Both the position numbers and the translations under genes were made by a program. The notes under the pieces were generated by a model. It was not told the DNA's origin, searched no databases, and saw only the letters and a program-made list of their open reading frames with translations. Shown piece after piece: positions 46,601-57,419 of a DNA stretch of 64,000 nt (its first letter is position 1; the number at the start of each line of letters is the position of its first letter). The DNA comes from Epiperipatus broadwayi (lineage: Eukaryota > Onychophora > Udeonychophora > Euonychophora > Peripatidae), in NCBI GenBank assembly GCA_028023455.1, contig JAQFVV010012423.1:6986269-7050268 (forward strand). Direction: 5' to 3'.

Positions 46601-47940
46601 TGCCCCTTCTTAAATCTGATTGGCTATTAAATTTTGACAACAAAGAAAATGATTGCCAAAAAGTAAAGAGTTATGATCTGTTTTTGTTTTATTTTGAAAA
46701 TGATAAACGAATGTTTTAGACCATTTTAACAGTATTTTTTGACAAATTATAAATTATTTTGACAAAATATGCTAAAAATAAAATTATTTTAGAAAAATAG
46801 TTAAGATTTTAACAAGAATTATTTATTTATTGCAACGTACTTACTGCAACATAAAAGTGGGAAGAAATCATTACATCAGCAAATCTTTTTCATTGGCGAG
46901 TGATGTTTCTTTTAATTTCTGACGCTATCGAATATTTTTCTAATTATAAATCAAAATTTATTTTTGAAAAAACTTTCGTTCACTTTCATAATCTGACAAA
47001 TTATTAATATACTTTTTACAAACGAAACTAAAATGAATATAATATTAAAAGATGAATATATTTTGACAATTGACTTTGTTAATTGACACTTCAGTTTGTG
47101 AATTGGCCAATTAAAAGTTTTGACTTTTACCTCACTCGGCCAATAATATAATTAGTGATTTAAAGGTTAATACAGAATTCAAGTTATTATATTGACTTAC
47201 AATACCTTATAATGGATTTACTTAAAAGCCATATACATATGCATATTTTATAATATACAATAAATACATTTCAATTGACATTTAATAAAATTAAAAAAAT
47301 GATTAAATTTTATGTGTTCTATTTGACAAGCATTGATATATATGTAGCCAGACATGTGGCATAATAATCTCTGAATATATTTGACTTGCCATAAAATAAA
47401 ATACATGATTAAAATTTTTAAGTTACATTTTTAGTAATACAAACGTCTTATGCTGGGTTTATTTAAAACACAGATGTGCTATATATTAATTTATTACCAT
47501 AATATATTTGAACTTATCAAACTAATAAAATTATTAAAAATACTGTACCTTTCATAATTAATTCCATTTGAAAAATATACATAAATTTCACTGCTTTAAT
47601 AATGAAACAGTAATTATTGACATGCATCCTGCTTTACCTACTATGATTCATAAAAGTATTTATTCTAAGTTCAAAGTTACCCAAGTGCATGTATATTTAT
47701 GTATGTATATTTAGATGCATTAAGGTATATTAGTATATGTTAACATATATATATATAACTGTATATAACACATATATCTGTTTATAATATGTATAACAAA
47801 TTAAATGTAAGTTGTATAAACATTGGTATATATGTATGAGTGCACTTATATATGCAAGTGAAGCTGTAGATTTAATAAGTGTTGCAACACAATTATGTTA
47901 TTTTATATTTTTTAATTTGTTATAAATTTAATATACAAAT
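43641..47940. other. non-coding stretch
   Basis: No supportable gene. One 60-codon frame at 44,731-44,913 is Lys/Glu-rich but has no recognised motif. The DNA is AT-rich with sporadic palindromic words. Confidence 0.4.
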
Positions 47941-47942
47941 TT

Positions 47943-48262
47943 ACTCTTATTTCATTCAAGACTCTTATATAATTCAATTACTGAGGTGACTGAGATACAT
48001 ATATAGCAGAATGTTTACGTTAAAAGAATTAGTTTTGAAAGATTGAATAATTCATGGAAAATATCATGCCATGTGCACCTGGTTAAATTTGTGTGAAGAT
48101 TAACTCTTATTTCATTCAAGACTCACATATAATTTCAATTCCTGAGGTGACTGAGATACATATATAGCAGAATGTTTATGTTAAAAGAATTAGTTTTAAA
48201 AGATTGAATAATTCTTGGAAAATATCATGCCACATGCACGTGATTAAATTTCTGTGATTAAA
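47943..48262. repeat. 160-bp tandem duplication
   Basis: Two consecutive units begin ACTCTTATTTCATTCAAGAC at 47,943 and 48,103. Both include TGAGGTGACTGAGATACATA and GGAAAATATCATGCCA. They differ by a small number of substitutions, so the duplication is moderately recent. Confidence 0.85.
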
Positions 48263-48458
48263 AACAGATTTTAAAAATATGTCTAGATATAATTTGGGAC
48301 AAAGCAAAATCACTCAAGCTGCACTATTTTGTTATTTACTTAAAAATTTGCTTTTGTCTTTCTGAAGTGTTAATACTGATTTTAAGAGTTAATCAAACTA
48401 TGCTAAAATTAAGGATTAAATTTAAAAACTGTAAACAAGTTAATTGTTGATGAGGGGG

Positions 48459-48622
48459 GTATCAGAAGTCTCATATAAAAACCCTCCAATTTCAACACTC
48501 ACGATTCCCCTCTCTATTATATGTAAAGCAGTTGATCCGGGTATCAGAAGTCTCATATAAAAACCCTCCAATTTCAACACTCAAGATTCCCCTCTCTATT
48601 ATATGTAAAGCAGTTGATCCTA
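48459..48622. repeat. 82-bp tandem duplication
   Basis: Units start with GTATCAGAAGTCTCATATAA at 48,459 and 48,541, and are nearly identical through TATGTAAAGCAGTTGATCC. The open frames that cross this point on both strands owe part of their length to the duplication. Confidence 0.9.
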
Positions 48623-48829
48623 AGAAAGTCCAGATTTGCCATCTTCCATCAGAAGAGTGGTCACCCTCCACCTGCTGCAAGTCATCATTATTGCTACAGA
48701 ATGAAAAAAACCTGTTCTTCCAGTTGCCTAGAAGACATCAGAAGACAACCTAATAAAGAATGCCAGTGCCAAACACAATGCCGGATGAATCAGCTAGAAG
48801 ATTGGTAATATCTTTTCTCTGCAGAGCTC

Positions 48830-49830
48830 TCTAAAAATGATCTTAAATTAAATTACTCTTAGTTTCTTAGCTAGCTATTTTATAGAATGTTCGTAAATTA
48901 TAAACTTATAAATAATTCCTCAATAAACTACATTATGTAATAAATTCTTAATGTAACTTTAAATTAAATTTAATAACTGTAACAATCTTTCCTATCTTAA
49001 ATGATTAATTATAATTTTAAATAATTCTCTTAAACGTAATAACTGTAACTAGTTTATTATATATACTTTTCTAATCTGCTGCCATGTCTATTTTATTTTA
49101 CTTTGTTTTATTCTATTGATATTTTATGATATGCCATAATCCAAAATGGAGATTAATAATTTAGTAACTTTAGAGACGATTAGAAGCTCTCCAGTAAATG
49201 GTTTATGCTGCTTTTTAGAAAACACAAATCTCCATTTTGAAACCTGTTCTTATATATGTATGTTTAGTTAACATATTATGTCTTAGCTTATCATTAAGGT
49301 TTGTGTATTAATAATATATGTATAGTTAAATAATAGCATATATTTAAAAAGGCCTATTAATAATTCATTAAGCCCCAAATATGCTTTTCTCATCCTTAGT
49401 TTATTAGATAAACTATTCAGATTTAGCATTCTTAAACTAGATTGCTTTAATGAAACCCATCTTAACGTGTTTTAAGTATGCTAATTAGCGAACTGGAGTA
49501 AGGTAGTTTTGCAAAATGGAAACTATAATATTTTGCACATTAGTTTTAATTTTATATAATTAATATTTTTTAGTATTATGAGTGTTCTTACACAGCACTA
49601 TACATGCAATATGCCTTGCTATGCTTTCTTTGTAAATGGGTTTATGGTGAAACACCACCCAATTATTAGTTTGGACAGTCTCCTTAGAACTGAAACATGA
49701 GGGTCCAGAAAACAACTATAAAGCTGCTCTGATCTCCCAAACTAAGGTTCACATTATGCTAGCAAGTCATATGTTCCAAAGGAACCGAGTATTTGGCACT
49801 GAATTCTGTGACTAATTATGCAAATATTAA
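48830..49830. repeat. unidentified 1-kb segment, diverged relative of 42.6-43.6 kb
   Basis: Second member of the pair described at 42,590-43,640, in the same orientation. Shared landmarks run from AGAGCTCTCTAAAA at 48,826 to AGAACTGAAACATGAGGGTC near 49,690. Confidence 0.5.
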
Positions 49831-49839
49831 GAACTATAC

Positions 49840-52530
49840 ATTTTAAAATTTCATATTTTACTGAACCTTCGAAACCTGACAATAGCCTTTCAACTTGCTG
49901 GATATAATTCAAGAAATTTCTCTAACCAATATTTTTTATGATTTAATAAATTTCGAATGTTATAGTCAACAATTTATTTAAAATTAAATTTCTTTAAATA
50001 TAGTAATAATTTTTGCAGAGGGTTTATTTTCTAAGCTAAACAATATAGGCCTATCACAGACAATGAAATATGAAAGTGGGGACAAACACAATATTCCGAT
50101 AATAATGTAGAAGAAAAAAATGACTGCATTTCAAAATATTTATTAAAAACAATTAATTTTAAAAGAATAATAGATCTGGATTTGAATATTCTCAATAAAC
50201 ATACAATAACAACATAAAAGTTTTCTCTGAGAGAAATGATATGCACATTTCAAATTCATAATAAGTGCAATAGTATTGGAAAAGTATATGCAACAATTAC
50301 TGATATAGTTCTATAAATATGCCAACATTTTGCAATGAATGAAACATTTAACCAGCATTATTAAAAAAAGTTTGTATCAAATCTTTAACGCGCGCTTGCT
50401 CTATTTTTGTTTTACAGAAAGCTAATAGCAGAAAAAAAAATCAATATTTGCTTAGAATTTTTAATATTGCATATTCCAAACTACTTAATAATCAATACTA
50501 AATAAAGAATTGAAAATAAATTTTAGAATATTAAGCGCCACTTTAGATTTTTTACATATCAAAAAATCTGGCAAACACTTTTTACATAAATCTTACTCAC
50601 ACAAACTATTATATAAAATTCCAAAGAAAACATTATTCAATCAATTTTCACCAACCAGACTTCATACTTAAAAAAGATACAGTACTTTCAATTTACCAAT
50701 CTTCCTGTTTTGCAATTTTAAAAGTTAAACCAAAAAGAAGAAAATTAAAAAGTTGTTAACTTATTATTTGACAATCAATTACCAAAGCAATAAATGCCCA
50801 ATATTTGAAACATAAATTGATTTTGCTTAATTTAAATACCGGTAAGTTAAATTTATCAAATTAAAGCTTTACATGTTACTATTGAAACTAGTTTCAAGAC
50901 AATAATATACTATAATTTTATCATTACGTTGAATTGTTTATTGCTATTATAATTATTAAACAGTTTACTATATATATATATTTGTAATGATCATAATATA
51001 TTTGTGAGTGTGGGTGGCGGCGGGACTTGTAGATCACAGTAATCAGATACAAAAAGAAATTGACTAATAGCCAGTAATCACTAGTTACTTATTCAGTTTT
51101 TTGTTTTTTTTCAAATCTTAGGCAAAATCACAATCACAAGATTGTCTTAAAATTGTTTTCTTAGATCTTTCTATATGCCAGCATGCTGCATTAATATTCA
51201 AAAGCAAACTTTGTGATAAAAATATACGAATAGATATTAGAATGGAATTTATCATGACTAATGGTAAGTATTACACATATATGCACAATATATATATATA
51301 TATACAGAACTACATTAGCCAACAATTAATGATTACTAAAATACACTTCTATATACAGTATACTTTTTTTTTTTTTAAAAAATAAGAAGATATTTTACGA
51401 TCGCTTGTATTTTATTTACTTCTTGTTTAAATAGGACAGCTTTCATTTTTAATAAAACTTTTTTTAATTTAACGTAATAGAAAATTGCTCCCCAATTAAA
51501 ACTCCAGATCAGAATGAAGACAATAAAGTGTTACGTTTGTGTTGTTTATAGCATTCATTCTCCCACACTGATATAATGAATTTGTAGGTGGACAACTTTC
51601 ACTGTTGCATAGCATTTGATCAGATATAAATAAAATAAACGCAAGGAGCATATAATTTCAGAAACATGATTACTGATTTAATCCAGAAATAGAAATGGTG
51701 CGTTCAACCGGGACATGTCCAGTCACATGGTGTAAATACGAACCATGATAAATTAGTTCAAAAAAGAATTAATACAATTGACTGATAAAAATTTCCCATT
51801 ATTGTTTTTAAGGAAGTTATTTTTGCTAGCGATTCTTATCCTCAAGCATAATTATGATATTAACAATTTCTGTTATTGTGAAATAATAAATTATTATCAA
51901 AAATAATTAACTGTTAACTATGACTGAACTCAAAAGCAAATGAATAACTTTTTTAAATTATTAAAAAAAAAAACATAACAAAATTGATAGTATATATGTA
52001 AAAAATAATACAGATAGGAGTCATACAGTTCAGTATTGCTAGTACACTAATGATAATTGTGTGGCTGGTAGCCCAGATATCACGACATTGAGCGTCCATG
52101 TGGCAGATTGAATATAACATTTTTAGTCAATTAACCTTTTTTTTTTTACTCTATTCAAGAATATTTGACTATAAAATCCACCATTCTATCACTGAATTAA
52201 ATTTTTAAGGCCAATCAATTATTGCAAAATATCAATACATCCAAAATCGCAAAAGCAAATAATATCTATACTAGAAAAAAATTATAATTAATGTATAACA
52301 AATGCTGATGCACTTACTTTAATTTAAAAAAATAATAATAATTACATAAATTAATTTCCTAAATTAAAACAAATAGCCAAAACTTAAAGAAACATTTCTA
52401 CATAATAATTTTAAGACCTCATAGGATGATGCAATGTGATGTTCAGTGGCTTCTCCTTAAACGAAGTCAAGAATATCTCAGCAAATATGCCCAGATAAAT
52501 CTGTTATCCACTTAATTTTCTATTCTCCAT
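49840..52530. other. AT-rich non-coding stretch
   Basis: No gene is recognised. Contains (TA)n near 50,968 and 51,288 and a GGGTGGCGGCGGGAC patch near 51,010. Confidence 0.45.
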
Positions 52531-52531
52531 T

Positions 52532-52828
52532 CTAAGTTTTCCCATATTCTGCTCCATCCCATTCCCACAACATAATCTTTGTCAACTCTATGGCCTTTAT
52601 ATCTAAATTCACTTTATCTTTTCCCAAACCCAGCATAAAAACCAATAATTCACTTTCTGTATAATCACTTTTTTCATATTTATTCTTCCATAACTTCATT
52701 ATATGTACTCTTTCTGTTTTCAAGCATTTACATTCAATTAACAAATGCCTAATATTTTCTATTCTTTCCTTACATAATTTACAAAATAAATCACCCATAA
52801 TTTTCCATTTCATGGATAAACTCTCCAT
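52532..52828 (-). pseudogene. LINE C-terminal zinc-finger-like fragment
   Basis: The minus strand reads WKIMGDLFCKLCKERIENIR followed by HLLIECKCLK. This is the CxxC...H...C cluster found after the reverse transcriptase in many non-LTR retrotransposons (C.LC...E...HLL..C). The 98-codon frame is open. Its 5' side is cut by the TIR element at 52,815, and no RT lies upstream, so it is a truncated relic. Confidence 0.6.
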
Positions 52829-53018
52829 ATAGTAGCGCTACCAGTGTAATCAATGGATGCAAGAAGATTTGAGTAGGCACTAGATAGGGATTTTATGCAC
52901 AAACCTTCTTGCATCCATAGATTACTCTGGATTGCATGGGTGGCGCTACTGTATGGAGAGTTTAGTCTCTGTGTAAACAGCTTGTGTAAGCATAAATAAT
53001 AGTGATTATGTAATGTTT
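52815..53018. mobile_element. TIR family T1 element
   Basis: The arms AAACTCTCCATATAGTAGCG-CTACCA and TGGCGCTACTGTATGG-AGAGTTT are inverted repeats. Between them GGATGCAAGAAG and CTTCTTGCATCC also pair, with GGCACTAGATAGGGATTTTA in the loop. The outer right arm CTGTGTAAACAGCTTGTG-TAAGCAT matches the 37.7-kb copy's outer left arm in reverse. Confidence 0.75.
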
Positions 53019-53211
53019 ATTCATTTAAAACCAATCCTATCCAATAGGATTATGGTGACTGTGGTTGTTAAAGACCAAAAGACACGAAACAGTATGGATG
53101 CTGAACTGAGTTCAGATATATATAATTATACAAGCTAATGAGCTTGAATTGAAAACATTATTGTATTTTCATTTTGCACTCAAAGCTTTATAGTTAGCTA
53201 ATAAGGTAAAA

Positions 53212-53447
53212 AGTGGCTACTGGAGATTTGCATTAGATCCTAAGACCTAGATGTGATGCTCCCAGATCTAAGACTCCTCACTGATGAAAGCCACAAACTA
53301 GAAACTAGTCTGGGATATTGGATGAGTAAGCACTGGATAGCATCCATTGATTACTCTGGTTTGCACTGGTTGCATTACTGTATGGAGAGCTTAGCCTCTG
53401 TGTAAATAGCTTATGTAAGCATAAGAAATGGTAATCACATAATGTTT
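53212..53447. mobile_element. TIR family T1 element, left arm missing
   Basis: The interior begins GTGGCTACTGGAGA-TTGCATTAGATCCTAAGA, as in the 37.7-kb copy. It ends with TACTGTATGGAGAGCTTAGC-CTCTGTGTAAATAGCTTATG. The expected left terminal repeat is absent. It lies 190 bases from the preceding copy, so the two may be one composite. Confidence 0.65.
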
Positions 53448-53979
53448 AGTGATTTTAATTTTAAAACCAATGACTAAATGAAACAATATTTTTCTTATAT
53501 TTTACACTATTTAGTAAAAAACTTTAGCAATGAGATTAATTTCTTAATATCCTTTAATACATAATTGTATAGATAATCCTTTTAAAGTTTACCATAAATT
53601 TATTACAGCATTAATCTTTAATTTTGACTATACTTTGGCTATAATTTGTATTTAAATATTTAATGTAAAGAACAGAGCATCCTTAAACAAAACTTTCCCT
53701 CTAATTCTGTTGTGCGAATAAAAAAATTGAGTATTTCTTCTGTACAATAAATGCAGAAACCTTTAATCTGTGCAGCACTTCAATTAACTAAACTAAAATA
53801 CTAGCAAAATATCTGAACTGATATACATTTTCCAATAGTGAGCATTCAAGCTAAACCTTCTGAAAAAAATTTCTATTACTGGTATTTAAATCACCAGAGT
53901 ATTTTTACATTAAAACATTCCTGACATTGTACTTTGAAATGATAGTAGCAACATTGTAAATCTAGAAGTTATGAAGTTC

Positions 53980-54760
53980 TTTTTATTTTTAATCAGTTCA
54001 AATTAAAATCCCCACCATCAAGACTATTTTCTTGATGCCTACATTTTAAAGTTGCCCATAAACTGTTCCAAAATCTGCTGTTATAAAAATGGAAAACAAA
54101 ATTGGAAATAGTCTTCATCCTTGTTTAACACCATTTTCATTTCAAATGATTTAGACTTTCTCTGCTACTAATAATGATTCCTAACAAATCATTCAGTAGG
54201 AATATCATATTATGAATAAAATTTATAGGCAACCAGTTATTTTTAATCCCTTGCATAAGTTTTCTTGATTTAACTGAGCAAACGCTTTGATCAAATTAAT
54301 AAAAGCAGTATACATTGCAGACCTTTGCTCATAACCCTTAATTTGCATTTGACTTATAACAAAAACTATACATATGTAAAACTTCTTAGTTCTGTAAAAC
54401 TTGAGTCTTTAATAACCACTCAGTTATGATTAGAATGATCTAGTCAATAAAATCCTTGAAAACATTTTTTTCTGGAGTGAATAACAATAGCATTCTATTA
54501 TGGCATTGCAGACTCTTTTATGAAGCATCTTTCATCAAATATAATGGAATATTTTTATGAATCTCATTATGATTCACAACTTTTCCATTTAAAGACTTAT
54601 TTAAGTGTCATCAAGCTAGATACCTCTTGATATTTAAATTCTTGTATCGCTCTTCAAAAGATGATAAAATATTATCATTGTTGCATAAAAGAGTGCTATC
54701 CATTCGTCTAACAGAATTGTAGTAATTTTCAAGTCAATAAATTAGTTCCAAAAAAAATAG
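53980..54760 (-). pseudogene. LINE reverse-transcriptase relic
   Basis: The minus strand reads YEQRSAMYTAFINLIKAFAQ followed by LNQENL (about 54,335-54,255), matching the RT motif block (Y.AF.DLTKAFD.VNR). After stops it gives ENGVKQG (about 54,145-54,125) and LFPILFSIF, matching GVKQGC.L.P.LF. Several stops lie between, and the second catalytic aspartate region is lost. It is a dead non-LTR polymerase fragment of a type distinct from the RTE-like copy at 56.3 kb. Confidence 0.65.
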
Positions 54761-54802
54761 ATTTAATGGTTATAGTCAATAAATTATTATATCTTTCTTA
54801 CC

Positions 54803-54992
54803 ATACCATTTACACCTTTCTTAAATACTTTATACTTTTATTTATATCAAACTAACAGTTTTGACTGTCCTGCAGTCATCATCAGAGCTCTTGTTAACTC
54901 TGATGATGACTGTAGGACAGTCGAAACTGTTAGTTTGATATAAATAAAAGTATTGATAAAGTGTTTAAGAAAGGTGTAAATGATATGATATG
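54803..54992. repeat. 190-bp hairpin repeat with hammerhead-like core
   Basis: Two arms of about 85-95 bp are inverted copies around a 10-base centre at 54,888. The plus-strand right arm holds CTGATGA (54,900-54,906), a stem GACTG-TAGGA-CAGTC, then GAAAC (54,923-54,927). That is the order of conserved elements in a hammerhead ribozyme, with one extra T before the stem. The other arm has the same order, but GAAA is changed to AAAA. Penelope-like elements are known to carry hammerhead motifs near their ends. The family here is inferred. Confidence 0.55.
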
Positions 54993-54999
54993 TTAAAGT

Positions 55000-56270
55000 A
55001 GAAATCAATACATAGGAAAAAAAGAAGTAGAAAATTATATATCTTTCTTTTCAGTTTTAATTTACCAAACAATTTTCAAGTCTTTTTTCAGTCAATAATT
55101 TTCTGTCTATAAAATTTCTATATTGCTTTTAAAGCTCTATATTTATTTTATTATTAATTCATGCAGAGAATACCAAATTTCTTGATTAAAGTCATAATAA
55201 TATAAAATGGTCAGAGAACCAGTTATTATTCTTTTTTGACAAACTCAAGATGTATTCACAATACATTCCTTAAAAGAATTTATATATTAAAAATATAAGC
55301 AGCTTTCAAATTTAAACTGGAAATTTTAGGGTTTCATAAAATGTAGCATAACTAGCAGTTGCTTCTAGGATCCATTCCAATGGCCATTGCAATTTCTTTG
55401 GGGCATACTAATCTATGAACAACCCAACAATTTATCATAAGATGTTCCTAGAATATCAATTCCACTGTTAATTATTGTTAAAAGAAAACACCTTTTTGCT
55501 TTTAATCTACTTTAAACTAAATTTAGAATTAATTAGCTTTTACAACTTTTTAGAAAATGTTTTATTTAATTTGATTTAACAAAATAACTTTATAATTAAT
55601 ATATCCTATACATTTATCTGTGCATATAAAATAACTATATAACTTTTATTTATTAAAAACAAAACTTTATTTTAATAAATCGGTTTTTTGATTTGTTTGA
55701 AAACTACTATATCTGTCATATTGAAGGCTTGTCACTCAATATTTACCTGTGTTTTTCTAAAAGTTCATTTTCTTTTGGTCTTGTCGTATTTCAACCAAAA
55801 GCAAATGAATTTTAGAAAAATACAGGTAAATGTTGTATGATAAGCTTCAAATATCACATATAAGGGAGAAAAAAATGCTTCATATAATAATTCTTTAAAA
55901 TAAAAACTATAGAGATACAGCACTACAATATGTATCAAATGAAGTCTCATATGACTTTCACAACTTTCAGATATCTATTCTAAGATTAAGTAATTAAGAG
56001 ACACTAGAGTCCCAGATTAATTTCTCACTACCGCTGTCATTAATAAGTAAGTTGTAATATAATAAATATGTGGGGCTGAAAATATATATTTCTAAAGAAG
56101 TAATTTCTCAAATGCATGTTCTTTAAGATTTCCCTAGTTAGACTTTCTAGATGTCATTTTTAATAAACTTGCAAATATTGCCACTAAAAGAAAGTTTCAC
56201 CTCTTGAAATATCAATGACTAATTGGATTATTCATAAAACTGTGAGTCCAGAGCAACTCATGTACAGTTA
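55000..56270. other. AT-rich non-coding stretch
   Basis: No gene or named repeat is recognised. A short inverted word pair occurs near 55,737-55,835 (CAATATTTACCTGTGTTTTT and its approximate complement). Confidence 0.4.
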
Positions 56271-56279
56271 ACTATGGAT

Positions 56280-57415
56280 TTTAATCAACCAAAAGAATAA
56301 GGTGGATCTAAAAGTTGGTTTAACACAGTAGATCACATCCAAATATTAAAAAAACTTATAGAAAAGACCAATGAATATGAATTGACATTAGACTTTGGAT
56401 TTGTAGATTATGAAAAGGATTTTCTATGATGATTAAAGCATTGGATCATCAAGATATGAATACAAAATAGTCATATTCTGAAAAATATTTATAAAAATAC
56501 AACAGCAATGATTAGATCATATGGAGATTTTAAGAGGATTAACATTGAGATGGGTATATGACAGGATGATTCAGTATCATCAAAACTTTTTAACTAGTTT
56601 TTAAAATGGAAGCTAAGCTAGGAAATGGAAATTACTTAAGTCATCTAATTTTGCAGATATGTTTGTTTTTGCAAATAAGGCTTCAGAACTTCAGGAAATG
56701 TTGCCTAGATTATGCAGATATGGACATTTTTTTGCACATAATACTTCAGACCTTCTGGAAATGTTGCTAACTTTTGCAGATATGTGTATGGGGTGTGTGT
56801 GTAAATAATGCTTCATAGCTTCAGGAAGTGTTGTAAGAGTTATTAGATGAAGATAAGTAGGACTAAGGATAAATGCTAAAATGACTAAAGTAATTTTCAA
56901 TAGACTTTCTCAAAAAAAGAAAAGAAAAGAATAATTATCATAAATTAGAAGAAATTGATAACTACAAATATCTCAACCAGACTATTAATACAGATAGAAA
57001 CATAATGGATGAAATTAATTATAGAATTAAATTTGAATGTCCAGATGTTTAAAAAGGAAGGTTTTTTAATATATAGGTTTTACCAATTTTTACTTATTCA
57101 TCAGAGACTTACACCTTTAACAAAAGTTGAGACTTCAGACCACTCAACAAAGTATAGAGATAATTATATTAGGAATAACAAGAAGAAATCAAAAATGAAA
57201 TATGTGGCAAGATAACAATTGAAAGGATTAATAAACTGAAATGGAATTGATGGATATATTGCTAGAAGATGATAACAGATGAATAGTTGAAATCTTAAAT
57301 TGGATCCCAAAAGATTATAAAAATCCTAAAAAGAGATCGGTGGATAAAGTAAGAATGTTTGCTGATTTATTATGGAGAAACTGCACTGATTCTCTTCTTA
57401 TAGTGGACCGATAAT
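56280..57415 (+). pseudogene. RTE-like LINE reverse-transcriptase relic
   Basis: Broken plus-strand frames follow the RTE-type polymerase in order. FNTVDHIQILKKLIEKTNEY is near 56,315. LTLDFGFVDYEKDFL follows (compare LFVDYEKAFD). Then comes ILKNIYKNTTAMIRSYGDFK, and IEMG then QDD in place of the G.RQGD block. ASELQEML-like words are near 56,685. KLEEIDNYKYLNQTINTDRN is near 56,945 (compare YLGQ.I). IERINKLKWN is near 57,220. There are many stops and frameshifts and a local duplication of the TTCAGGAAATGTTG segment around 56,690-56,835. It is not functional. Confidence 0.75.
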
Positions 57416-57419
57416 GATT

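Noticed and set aside
48492-48808. overlapping frames on both strands near 48.5-48.8 kb
   Set aside because: They span the 82-bp tandem duplication. Each strand offers only 60-73 codons with no recognised domain.
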